NCBI GenBank assembly: GCA_009761415.1
Contig: QUOL01000008.1
Location: 1,364,001-1,428,000, forward strand
Direction of reading: 5' to 3'
Origin: Sarcomyxa edulis
Lineage: Eukaryota > Basidiomycota > Agaricomycetes > Agaricales > Mycenaceae
Length of the DNA: 64,000 nucleotides
The position numbers and the translations under genes were made by a program. The notes under the pieces were generated by a model, which had not been told where the DNA came from, searched no databases, and saw only the letters and a program-made list of their open reading frames with translations. Positions 35,587 through 49,749 of the stretch are shown here, piece by piece (positions within the stretch are counted from its first letter, which is position 1; each line of letters opens with the position of its first letter).

Positions 35587-38505
35587 ATGTCGCGGCAAAG
35601 AATCGCGGACGCAGCAGTCGTTGCGCCGTATCTAACGCACATTGTAAGCCACCATGGCCAGCTAACTCTTATTCCACCAGAAAATGCAGGCAGAATACGT
35701 AAAGCTAAGCCAAAGCGGAATAGGAGCCGTCCAAGGGCAGAGAGGTCTGTCAGATCAGAGGAGGAAATCAGATTCAACACTGGCTCTCCGAGAAATGTAC
35801 GATCTCAGCCTACATCTCCTAGTCGCGCAGGACGAAGGCACGCTCGCGAGACACGAAGAGATGATGAATATATTGATGGTCAGTCTTGTTGCCAATTCTG
35901 GGGCGATGGCATACTGACAATCTGTCAGATGTTCCCGATTATCCACCCCCTTCATTCCAGGAAGCCATAGCTACACCGCCGTTGTCCGTTTGTCCGAGTA
36001 CTACTACTCTCGCGACTACGTCTCATCATCCACCATCACCCGAGATCCCTGTCCCCCTGATTCCACCCAATCTACGCCAATCGCCTCCTCAGAACCAAGT
36101 TCTCGCTCTTCAGCCGCCACAGACACGATTTCCTACATCTCATTCTGATTCTGATTCGGATGGTTATAGTCTTGAAATCATTGAAAATCCCATTGAAGCA
36201 GAGCAGTCTCCCCCAATTCCACCTGCACAGAGAAGGTGGGAAGAAGATCGTACACTTGGTCTCCCGTTGGAAGAAAGAGTAAAACGAGAATTTCGCAGAT
36301 GGATTGCTAAAGAAGATGCACCGTCTCCTCCTTCTGCAAATCCCTCCTCTCACGATTTCCCGTCGAGACCCCACGATGAGCCTCGCGGAAGATCGACGAG
36401 CAGCCGGAGTCGTGGAGTCTTAGAATCTGAGGATGAGGACGAGGAAGTGCCATCTACTCTTGTAGAAGGCTCGTCAACGAAACGAAGGCATCTGTCACTG
36501 TCGCCATTGCGAACCTTGTTTCCGACGAGACCTGTGGGTACACATGAGCGCACACTCTCTGCTCGTCCTTCGGCAAGTGGTACCTCACCCTACTCGTTTG
36601 CCCATTCATCTAGTCGGTTTTTCAAAAGTACCACCTCCCTTGGTCCGACATCCTCGTTTTTCAAACTTGCTTTATCACCATCGAGCGCAAACACTTCCCC
36701 TAAGAGTGAGAATTCTCTACCAAGGAAATTGTTCCCTATGAAAGGAAAAGAGCGAGCAAGAGAATCCTCTCCTGAAAGCGAGGCTTTAGATGCTTGGGAG
36801 GTATTGGAACTAGAGGGACCTGCGAACATATTGTCGACATTGAATCCAGTCTCATCCAACTCCTCGTACCCTGTTGTGTCAGATGCCACCAAAACTCGTA
36901 TTGCATCGTCAACCACGAAGACCTCACCTGCAATACAGCCCTCTCAAGCCCCTTCTGCACCTCAAATACCTACGGAACAGACAACGCAAACGTCTCATCC
37001 GTTGTCTCTAAGAGATCGAAAGGCGCCCCTTCCTCCTTTCATCAGCCGACGGCCTCGTCGTGCGCCTCCTCCACCACCCTCCGCTCGTTCAACGCTCCCT
37101 ACGAACACTGCCTCTCCTGTGATTCCATCCCCTGGCAGTGGACCACCGCTGACATCTGTTCGCACGAGACTGGGTAAATCACCTGCTCCACCTGTTCCCA
37201 AGAAGAAGACGCAGGCCTCTCCTCTTAGCTCAGAACCGTGGCGACCAGTCGAAGTAGAGGACTCGCAGTCCGCAGCTATCTTCCAGAGGGCTTTGGAAAT
37301 CCCCTTGCCTCTTACACCTGTAGAACAACATCTCGACGGCGCAACCAAATCTATGCTACCCACACCCATGCGTACCACTCACTCATCACCTTCTACACAT
37401 GATTTCCATTCACCCAATCTAGCAAACTCAAATGTAAACCCCTCAAATATGATACCCCAACATACTCATGCGCCCTCCGATGAACATCATGAATCCAACA
37501 TGACCCTTGTATCCGCTAACACTCATACCCATGCACCTGTCGTTTCACAGACCCAGACTATGTTGACTCCAGTCACCACCACTACCCATATACCGATGCC
37601 ATCGTCCGATAGTCCAACCACTCCTACGCGGCGTCATTACCCTGGTCGTCCACTCCCTCGCCCACCGCCTGTTGTTCCTCGTATGGTGGACTCCACTTAC
37701 GCTCCACATCAAGACTCTCCCGTCGATGATGATAATACGCACGACCAAGTTCCAGAGGGACTATTGATCGACCTTGACGATACACCGCCGATAACAGAAT
37801 TACAGCCAACCACTTCAGTCATGCCTGCTATCATCCCGCCCCAGCCGTTACTCGAAAACGTTTTTGCATCCCTTGAACGTCCTCATTTTGGCACTATGTC
37901 TTCGAACGGATCTGTAATTGAATCGCAGGCTAGTTATACAGATTTGTTGGCTAGCAGCCACTCTCCTCTAGGAATCAATACCACGTCCGATCCACGATCC
38001 CCTCCAGATGCTTTCTCGCAGTTCACGGACCTTGACGCACTTGTAGCCCGTCTGGAACATGATAATCATGATGGTTCAGATTATGATGTAAGTTGCTTTC
38101 TTGTTTCTTGTTTCTTCCTATTCGCACCATCGGGTTTCCTTACTCTTTCTTCTCTTACAGACCCTACTTCTCGTGTCGGAGTTCGTTGGACCAGCCAGCA
38201 CAAATCACGGCAACGGTTCTTCTGCCACTCAACCCCCATCCCAGAAGAACTCAGTACCCCTCTTGGGTCGAGTTGAAGTCGAACGGCGGCGCGTCATGAA
38301 GGATGGTCGCGTCAAACTCAAACTTTCCCTTCTTGGCATGGCGGTGGACCGGTGTAGGATATGTTTGTCGCAGTTCAAGGAGGGCGAATCGGCGGCTTTG
38401 GCTTCTACTTGTCGGCATGTGTTCCATGAACGATGTCTGACTTGTTGGTTGGCTAGAAACCAGACATGCCCGCTCTGTCGGGTACCGTTGGATAGTGGGA
38501 GATAA
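35587..38505 (+). CDS. Large disordered RING-H2 protein, probable E3 ubiquitin ligase
   Basis: The start at 35587 (MSRQRIADAAVVAPYL) follows a pyrimidine-rich leader. An intron at about 35880-35928 joins EYID to DVPDYPPPSFQEA, a PPxY-like motif that can bind WW domains of Nedd4-type ligases. The middle 700 residues are Ser/Pro/Thr-rich and disordered, with SH3-type proline runs (APPPPPSARS, RPLPRPPPVVP). After an intron at about 38089-38160 comes the C-terminal RING-H2: CRICLSQFKEGESAALASTC, RHVFHERCLTCW and CPLCRVPL, with Cys/His spacing intact. RING-H2 proteins recruit E2 enzymes and ubiquitinate partners. The PPxY and SH3-ligand motifs suggest an adaptor/E3 role near membranes or the cytoskeleton, which is inference. 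No transmembrane segment is evident. Confidence 0.88.
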
Positions 38506-38919
38506 GAGAGGACGAGTTCGACATCCCACCCTCCGACCACCCTTTTTTTCTGTCTTAGGGTAGTCGTATCCACTTTTTTTTTGCTTTTACGCGTGCACTT
38601 AGAACCGGACTGACTCAACCGTCACTTATGCATGTTCATCTCTTTCTCTTCTTCACGTTGCTTTGTTCTGTCCAATCTGTATATGTTCTGCAGTCCAGAT
38701 GTTGTAGCCACTCGATATCCTGTATCAATTGTACTTGCATCTACGTATGGAATACTTGTTACCTCATGTCTCTTGTGAGATCTCAGCTACAGATGAAGAA
38801 CCTGGTCACAGAAGTAAAAACACCATTTTGCTTTCGTACGATTCCTCGATGTAAGGACTACATTAATACTTTGCGCGTGTATAGTAGATCTCACAGTACA
38901 AGCTAGACGAGCGCGGACC
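38506..38919. other. Convergent 3' intergenic region
   Basis: Lies between the stop codons of the RING-H2 gene (+) and the CsbD/Hmp1-like gene (-). Poly-T runs near 38542 and 38574 suit 3' UTR sequence. No gene seen. Confidence 0.5.
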
Positions 38920-39401
38920 TCACGCACTGCTGTTGACTTCCTGCTGCGCTTGGCCCTTGTCGTGTTGGATATTGCCTATCATGTTAAAGGAAATTGAGAA
39001 CTTGGCAATTCATTCGGAGATTGAAGGAAGTAGCTTACCCTGGACTTGTTGTGATTTATCACCGGTTATGGCACCGATAACAGAGTCCTTCTTGCCTTCT
39101 ACACGATCTGAAGTACCCTCGACGTATCCTTGGGCACGGGCGGCGTTGTATTCGCCCTCGCCTGCGGCGTGTTCCTCCTTTCCGCTGTTGGTCCAAGAGG
39201 TGGCACCGGTAAGATTGCCAATATATACAATATAGAGGATCAGCAACGAGTGCAGTGACTACCAGAAGAAACTAACGGTCTCGACTACCGTCCCTTTCGC
39301 GCTGTGGTATTGACCGGTGGTTTTACTGAAAAACCATGAGATGAGTTCATCATCACAATAGGAATACAATAGAATGTAACATACTCGGGTGTTGAAGACA
39401 T
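38920..39401 (-). CDS. CsbD-like small protein, Hmp1 (mismatch/cruciform-DNA recognition) type
   Basis: The pieces are MSSTP plus KTTGQYHSAKGTVVET, then IGNLTGATSWTNSGKEEHAA and GEGEYNAARAQGYVEGTSD, RVEGKKDSVIGAITGDKSQQ, and finally GNIQHDKGQAQQEVNSSA. This is the repeated, hydrophilic helix pattern of CsbD-like proteins. Its fungal members include Ustilago Hmp1, reported to recognise mismatched and cruciform DNA; many relatives are stress-induced. The first intron (donor GA|GTATGT, acceptor TTTTTCAG) and the last one fit well. Between VVET and IGNLTG, however, I find a donor (GTTAGT) but no AG acceptor in front of the conserved ATTGGC. The only AG lies 18 nt after the donor, too short for splicing. 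The gene may use a non-canonical acceptor or be damaged. Confidence 0.8.
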
Positions 39402-40034
39402 GGTTTAAAATAAATGGGTAGGTGATTTGGGGATATCGATACGCCATCGATATCTACGAGACTTTATAGCAATATTTCGGACCTACGAGAAGATGTCATA
39501 CCCTTGGTGAGCGTCACTTTGGTCGTCATTTTATCCACGAAAGGTTGGCTCCCTCGGGAACCTGTGGGATTTGGAGGTGGCGGTGGTGCGCACTGCGTCA
39601 TAACCTGACGGTAGTGATTGCGTCGATTCTGATGGTCAGTACTATCGTGGGACCCAGAATCTAGATCACGTAGGTCTCGGAAGCATGTGCGGAAGAACCT
39701 GTGGCGGCAGCACATGGGGACCCGTTCGAAAAAACACCAGGACTGATGCCCCTCGGTGATCGTAGCTCGCAACTTCATTGGAACGTGAGGGATCGAATTG
39801 AAACTTGAAGATCCCTGAGTAAGAAGAGAGCATCGAGATACTGTAGAACCAATTCGGATTCAGTCCATGGCAATCGACGCAAAGCCAACGCAAAGTCAAC
39901 GGTGAGTTTGTGTCGTCTATTTTTGAACATGGGAAGCTTTAGGCAAACAGACAACACGTGACTAAGCTCATTTGCCGATCATGCCGGTCTGTGACTGTTA
40001 TTCCCACGACCTCTGCTTTCTTCCTTCCAACAAA
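39402..40034. other. Divergent intergenic region between CsbD-like gene and RPB10
   Basis: Holds both promoters. Minus-strand frames of 60-104 codons at 39464-39957 have no recognisable domain; one (MFKNRRHKLTVDFALALRRL) is weakly protein-like but cannot be linked to other exons. No call is made. Confidence 0.4.
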
Positions 40035-40436
40035 ATGGCAAGCTCGAGCGATCTGTGGATTCCGTTTCCCATCTCACATTCCATATTATAGATCATTCCA
40101 GTTCGCTGCTTTTCCTGCGGCAAAGTCATCGGCGACAAATGGAATGCCTATCTGGAATTGTTGTCGAGAGATATGAGCGAAGGGTTAGTTTTGAGTCGTT
40201 CTTTTTGGAAGAACCTGCCTTGTTAATATGCATTGTTCCGTGTATACAGTGACGCTCTAGATGAGCTACAGCTGAAAAGATACTGCTGTAGACGTATGGT
40301 CCTCACGCATGTGGATTTGATCGAAAAACTGCTTCATTACAACCGTGAGTGTCCTCGTTCTGCTTTATCCGGCTATACACCAAGTGCATCTATCTATACA
40401 GCTATGGAGCGTACGAAGGACAAGGCGAACTTTTAA
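40035..40436 (+). CDS. RPB10: RNA polymerase I/II/III common subunit RPB10 (RPABC5)
   Basis: Four exons, 40035-40037, 40092-40183, 40250-40344 and 40402-40436, encode 74 residues, the family's usual length. The product reads [21 protein letters not shown], then [38 protein letters not shown] and a short charged tail ([11 protein letters not shown]). The zinc site is the atypical CFSC plus CC pair of Rpb10. The subunit is shared by all three nuclear RNA polymerases. The first exon is only the ATG; the intron after it starts GCAAGC, a GC-AG intron. It was placed because ATG followed directly by ATCATTCCA gives the invariant MIIPVRC start. A GT donor upstream (ATGCCG|GTCTGT) would give MPIIPVRC and is less likely. 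Confidence 0.93.
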
Positions 40437-40539
40437 AAGACGCCTTTACGATGTTATCTTGTAATTCCTGGGTCTGATGTATAGGGCATACGTTAGACGT
40501 TAATGCAGATCTTTTTTTATCATTGGTCTTGGTACGTCG

Positions 40540-41013
40540 CTCGTCAACTATATCTTGTTCACCTCCGTCCTACACTCTTCCAACACTCTACCCTCGGGCA
40601 TATTCTTACGCCTATTTTGAATCCTACATCGACCTCCAAGCTGAATATGGTGTCCAGTCCTGTCGAACGAAGGCAAAGCTTGCAGGAACGTGACCTAACA
40701 TCGCACTAACAAACCCGCGTAGATATCTAGACTGGCTAAGATACTCCCGGGCTTGGATGGCTATAGCTTCGGTATCTGAGGTATAAGCATGCACTCACAA
40801 AACCCCTCGGAGCGGTGTTTGACGTCGCTTCCAACATTTACTTCGGCATCAATACACAGTGGCTTCCTGGAGCGATGAAATATGACCATCCTGCAGTTCT
40901 GAAGTCATTGTTCAGCCAGCATGGACTTGATCACCTTCTTTCGGACCATCTCAGATGTGAGTGACCATTTTCAACGCACATGTAGCCGAAGTGCGTCACG
41001 ATGTTTCCGTACG
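40540..41013 (+). other. Possible unannotated gene fragments
   Basis: Three plus-strand pieces look protein-coding but cannot be joined cleanly: PPSYTLPTLYPRAYSYAYFE and SYIDLQAEYGVQS (about 40556-40670), YLDWLRYSRAWMAIASVSE (about 40723-40780), and GAVFDVASNIYFGINTQWLP with GAMKYDHPAVLKS (about 40812-40955). Amino-acid composition is natural and the pieces are in order on one strand. Plausible GT/AG sites exist between some of them, but the second gap needs an intron of about 32 nt. Family unknown. It could be a decayed gene or a small gene whose tail overlaps the PQ-loop gene on the other strand. Confidence 0.3.
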
Positions 41014-41034
41014 GAGACGAACCATAGGCCTGGA

Positions 41035-42190
41035 TCAAGTATCAATAAACTCTTCTGTTGTGAAGCTCAAAAGAACCAAGACGAACAGTTCATTATCAGC
41101 ACTGGTCTCAAATTCCCGCAACCCAGATACTGTGCGGAATACAGAGATAGCGGAAGACGTCGCTGAGACATCAGTGGCCCGGGAATGTGGCGTAATTCCA
41201 CCTGCAAAATGGAGTCAACAATTACATAGCCAGACAAAAGTTAAGGTCAGGCAGGGACTTACTATCTTGTTGTTCGACTGGCAGTTCGTTGTCGTTTGGA
41301 CCTCGTCCCAGAACAAGACCACAGAGCATCACTCCGATCCATAGAACTAGTTCAGTTCCGTATATGACGGATCCCAGAATATCGAAACGAGGTTCGAAGA
41401 CTAATAGATTGATGGTCAGACTGTTGGCTAAGATGTCGTCGAGACTACGCGAGCTCACCCAACGAAAGCAGAGACGTTAGATCTCTCATGGCGTCAATAC
41501 CAACGAAGAGAAAGCTGATTCCTCGGACTGAGCGAGTCTGATAGATATCGATGTAATGGCGCAATACCCCGGCTGCCAACAATACGGCTGAAAGGACAGC
41601 CATGAATGTTAGAGGCCAAGTAACACCCCTGTCAATAGGACTCTGAAACTCAGGCGTTCAGTCGATGTCTAGGAGAGCTCTGTTACAAACGTGAATGTAC
41701 CTTCAGAGCAAATACGACCCCTACTTCGATCCCACCCATAATCGCTCCGAGTCCGATGACCACAGCAACACATTTGCCTATAGACCATCCCTATATGCGC
41801 AAGCTCAATGTTAGGTCGACAACTCTATAGTACGGAAAGCAGCACACCTTCTTATAATACCCACACTGACCCCATGTCACCAGGCTCAACACCATGAGTA
41901 TTTGAGCTTGGATTTTGAGAGCGACGCTTATCCGCGAGCCTCTCGAGATGTTGTAGATACCTAGAACGCAGCCAGCGCATGCCCATAAGAGCATCATGGA
42001 GGATTGAAGCCCTCGAGCGTGGTGTCGCCGGTAGTTCATGATGATTTGTGGGGTTAGTTGGATTGACCAGCAGATCTGTAGAATGACTTGCGATAGTAAG
42101 TATTGCGCAAGTGGTGTGGGGACTTGGGGAGTAGGCACATACTGCTCCGGCTGTAGCTAGGACTGTAGCTGCTACATGGTTGCTTGGCAT
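41035..42190 (-). CDS. PQ-loop repeat membrane protein
   Basis: Seven-helix protein of the PQ-loop/MtN3 superfamily, about 290 residues. It starts MPSNHVAATVLATAGAVCWS; the first PQ loop is SIQLTPQIIMNYRRHHARGL. Further helices read SMMLLWACAGCVLGIYNI, KIQAQILMVLSLVTWGQCGY and TWPLTFMAVLSAVLLAAGVL. The second loop region is HYIDIYQTRSVRGISFLFVG, where the PQ itself is not kept. It ends with a helix TELVLWIGVMLCGLVLGR and a polar tail. The last exon (from GITPHSRATDV to TEEFIDT, stop 41035-41037) was added because an intron with good donor GTAAGT and acceptor TTGCAG joins it in frame. Relatives export amino acids or act at vacuole and Golgi membranes; the substrate here is unknown. Confidence 0.85.
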
Positions 42191-42395
42191 TGTTCAGTGG
42201 GCGAGAGAGAGAAGGATGATTCCGGCCAATTTCCGAACTCCTGCCAAATGGTAGCCGTCGTAGATAGCAAGTGGCACAAATCTTCAGGAGGGCACCAATG
42301 ACCAAGTAAGGACGCTTTGAGAATCTCTTACATCCCGATATGATAGATACTATGACATTATAAGATATTCATACACGCAATTGTACACTACCTGA

Positions 42396-45300
42396 CTAAT
42401 CAAGAGCCCCATTTCCGTTACAATAGTCCACGTTGCCGGTCGCTGGATTACCCGCCCACTAGTAGAGGAAAGAACGTCAAGAAATCAATAGTATAGAGCA
42501 GAAGAGAGGACACGTACAGCGGGGAATGGTCGCGGGGTACCCGATGCGCCAAAGACCGCGAATGACAGTATAAATATCATGACTTGTGCCCCTCCATCCA
42601 GAGCACCTCCCAGAAGATAGTTGTATTTTTTATACCATCCTGGGTGGTAGCGTCGTAACCATAGTTGGGAGACAAGGCCGACAATGATGCTTGATGTGAT
42701 GGGAGAATTTACACCAACAGACATCCATGAAGAATACTGGGAACGTTAGGTTAGTGTGCGCTCACACATATAGATCCAGAGACTTTACCATATAGATAAG
42801 AGGCAGCATGACTTGATCCACTTTCACGCCTAGAATCACTGGCCAACGCTTCAAGAGGAAAAGCATCAGCCACTCAGGTCAGGTGAACTCAAGTGGCCAG
42901 AGGTACGCACCCTCCAGATGAGCCATTGAATGGCGGTGGGCGCCATTCCGATGACCAGACTCAACGGAACGATCAAGTAGGGGCCACTTGGACCATATAA
43001 CTCTTTGGCCAGAGACCACGTTACTGCTGCCGAGTTGAGACTTTGAGTCTGCTGGCCGCTCCAGACCTGATATTGATTAGATACAACGGTTAGACTGATA
43101 CCTCGAGCTATATACTGACATTTGTCCCTTCAGGATCAAGAAGGATTACGCGTTGGGCATCCACAATTGAAACCATGACAACTGTCATTCGGAAGTCAAT
43201 GAAATGAGAAAACAACAATGAGATGAGGCGGACCATAATTCACGATAGCACCTTGATAGAACGAATGAAATGTGAGATTTCGGAATACACGCAGTGGAAA
43301 CAACGAAAAGCATACCAAGAATCGTGCCCCAGACTTGGGTCAAGAACATCACGCGAGGCGGGATCTTCAGATATTGTCCCATCTTGAGATCTCCCGCCAG
43401 ATTAATAGAAGTTGCCACAACGTCGTGACTCCACATGCTGAAGTAGAGGTTGGCCACTGGTCTTCCCGGATTGATGGCTCCCGCGACCATTTTCATCAAC
43501 TGGTTCGTAGCTACACCATTCCCCATACGTGCAAAAAGCAAGGTAGAGAAAGGCTTGGGTTTCCTGCTATGTCAGAACTTGGCAAATCCTGGAATGTGTG
43601 CGGGACATACCGTAATGAATGCACCCAAGATGAGAGCTACTAGATAAGACCACCACGGTAAGGTAGTCTGGCCTTTCAAGACTACGATCAAGCCTGAACT
43701 TCGTGTAAGTCATCTGCGAAGACAAAAGGCCAGAAGTGCTGACCTGCGATGAATGCTAGGACAAGGAGGACTATATACCACCAAAATGGTGCCTCAGGAT
43801 ATTTCTGCATAGCCTACATTCTCAATAGTGAGATCATGCTATGGGCAATAAGCGTCTCAAGCTATACCTGATAATGAGGATCCGGCTGAGTCCTTTTTCG
43901 AGCCAGATTGAACGAATCTTTGACGTAGGGTCCCCAGAACAAGATGCAATGTGCGATAAGCCCTCCAATCTAGTCAATTGTTTTTCGTCAATGAACTACT
44001 AGCAATTTGATGTTTTCTTGCGTACTGATAAGTTTTGAGTCAGATTCGACCAGGCGTTCGACCCCGTGAGTGCTGGCAGTCCAACCTCAGCAAGCGCTGT
44101 TTTATTGAGTTGGAAAGTAGTTCCGAAGACAGCCGATTGATGATAAACCGAGCCATTTGAGGAGAAAATGGACGATGAGAGCATCGGAAAGGCCAGAGAC
44201 TGCGAATTCTCAGCGTTCAGTATGCGCAACACATCGTAGATTGTGTAGACTTACATTCCACGTATTAGAGTAATAAATCCACATGATTATGATATAGCAG
44301 AAAAAGTAGCCCACCCATGAGTTTGCTGTTGGACATAGTCGTTGGTCGTACACATCGAGGGGGAGTATACAATGAGGGCATACCTTGCTGGATAAGAGGC
44401 AAACTCATGTATCTGATCATAAAGACGAACAATCAGCGTCTGCAAATATTAGAAGTTCATTGACATACGTGGATGAGATATATTGCCAATCAAAGCTTAT
44501 ACTGAACAATCCCAGCCCCTCATTACCATCAGCACCACCGAAAAGGTTAGTAAAAACGTCCACCGTCTTTTGAGATGCATGCTGTGACGCCAGGCAGAAT
44601 ATGTTGAAACCGTTCAAAAGAGGGAATATGTAAGACGGGATCACTTCGTAGACAAACATGCCCGTAAAAGCGGACCAGAACAGCTTGACCCGTTTGGCGT
44701 TCGCTCCGGAATCAAAATGAAGGGCTAGAACCAGATGCTCAGCTAGGAACATAAGTTCTGACTATATTTTTGACCCACCTTGGAACACGGAGACAGTGGG
44801 TAGGTTCTGATGGCAAAAGCGTTAGAGAATTAAAAAGCAATAGGACGAGTATCACTCACACCCCAGTATACCATTTCGCTAGGATACACCGTGAGAGGAC
44901 GCAAGAGGCCAACAAGGCCGTATCTGAATATAGCAGACTAAATTACCGGGCACTGCAGTGGTAAAGTAAATCAATACACTTACCCAAAACAAGCAGTCGA
45001 GAACGTCGCAAGTACGGCTGTGGTCGCTTCTACATGTGTATCGTAATACAGCTGTACAACTGGGTCAGATATGTTTCTTGAGTACAATTATCATAAGCTT
45101 ACCCTTTGAACAGCAAAGTTCATGACGGCGGTGCTTCCGCCTGATGCAGTAGAGGCTACTAAGGAGGCCACCACATGCTACAATATTTCGTGAGATAGCA
45201 TCAAGAGTCGAGCTGGGGTGCCGAGTGCTTACCTCCTTCAGATTGAATTCACCTGGATTGATAAACTCTAGAACAGGAGCTAGATACTCTAGACGGGTAC

Positions 45301-45819
45301 CAACAACCCACGAACGACGCGGGAAGAATGTTGCCCAAGCTGTTCCAAAGGTGTAGATAAGGAGGAGGAGGAACACAGTCGAGACGGTCATCTGCACAGG
45401 TTTGAATAGGTATATCTGCAAGTACAATGTGTCAGAAGCATGTTTCGACGACAATCAAGACGTAGAATACTCACCTGACAGAGAGCAGCGCCCAGACCTG
45501 CAAACACAGTACCGAGGAATAAGGACCTAAATGTGAGCGCAGGTTCCCCGTCGTCACGAATATCGATGAGATATCGAGACACATCTCGGCCAGTCCTGAT
45601 CACCGGTTCACCGTTGACGAGAACAACTTCGGAGTCGTTGTCGATATATGAGCCTTTCGAGCTCAGGTAGTTCGTCGGACTTGTTACGACCTCCATATCG
45701 TCCGACTTGCTCGTCTTCTCATGCTTCTCGTCGAAAGAGGCAGAACTAGGAGAATGTTCATGCTTGAGAGTGGGGAGATTGGCGAGCTCCTCAACTTTGA
45801 GGTCGTCAAGATGAGCCAT
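42396..45819 (-). CDS. OPT-family oligopeptide transporter
   Basis: Proton-coupled importer of small peptides (or related chelates) with 12-16 membrane helices, about 800 residues. It starts MAHLDDLKVEELANLPTLKH with a hydrophilic N-terminus. The family signatures are present: FINPGEFNLKEHV (NPGxFxxKEH), YISSTYMSLPL, GAINPGRPVANLYFSMWSHD, and GDLKMGQYLKIPPR. The C-terminus reads WAGNPATGNVDYCNGNGALD, the N-P-x(n)-DYC end of fungal OPTs, with the stop at 42396-42398. Many introns of 50-60 nt cut the gene. The N-terminal cytoplasmic tail has several Ser and Glu clusters that could serve turnover, as known for yeast Opt/Ptr transporters (inference). Confidence 0.94.
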
Positions 45820-49118
<3,299 letters not shown>

Positions 49119-49749
49119 GGTGATATATTAGATAGAAACGGAATTAAGAGGTGTCGCAGACAGCGTTTTGTTGTAAAGTTCGCTAAAGATCTAGTCAAGT
49201 TGAAAATGAGAATATAATGGTGACACGTCACTTGCACGTCACGCTTTTTCCATCAACGTCAAGGCTACTGCCAAGCACAGTCAAAGTCTTCCCGACTATT
49301 TCCAATTCGAATTTACTTGGCAGGATGCACGGAGGCTGATCAGTACGAAGTACGAGTCGTAGTAGCAGCTACTGCGAGGATCTACCCATGGCCATGCTAA
49401 CAATTTCTTTCTGCAATTACTCTTTCGTCTCCGTAAACATCACACTAGTACTAGCTTTACGCGGAACTTGTTCGTTGAGGGTGGCGTTCCTTGTTCGCGA
49501 AGAGTGGACTCAGGGATGTGTAACTATCGTGATTCAAATATCAATATTGCCTCGGTCTCGAATAACTTCGAGAAGGAGAAGGGGGTATTCACTTTGTCTA
49601 TTTGTCTCGTTGGGTAGGGTATCGTGTGTTGAATTCGTCGTAGTCTTGTTCTTGAGACAAGTCAATCGTGGTATCAGGCGAGGGGTAGAAATAATGTCTA
49701 TGAGTGATTGAACAATTAGTGAAACCTTGGATAAAAGTGCGAGGTAGGT
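49119..49749. other. SEC23-A upstream region and condensin 3' flank
   Basis: TGACACGTCACTTGCACGTCACGC at 49221-49244 contains three CACGTC/GTGAC-type words about 105 bp upstream of SEC23-A. Otherwise there are only short frames. No gene seen. Confidence 0.45.

Noticed and set aside
35587..35720. A 37-nt intron near 35644 in the RING-H2 gene
   Set aside because: GTAAGC...CCAG would be too short and would break the frame; reading straight through keeps the frame open.
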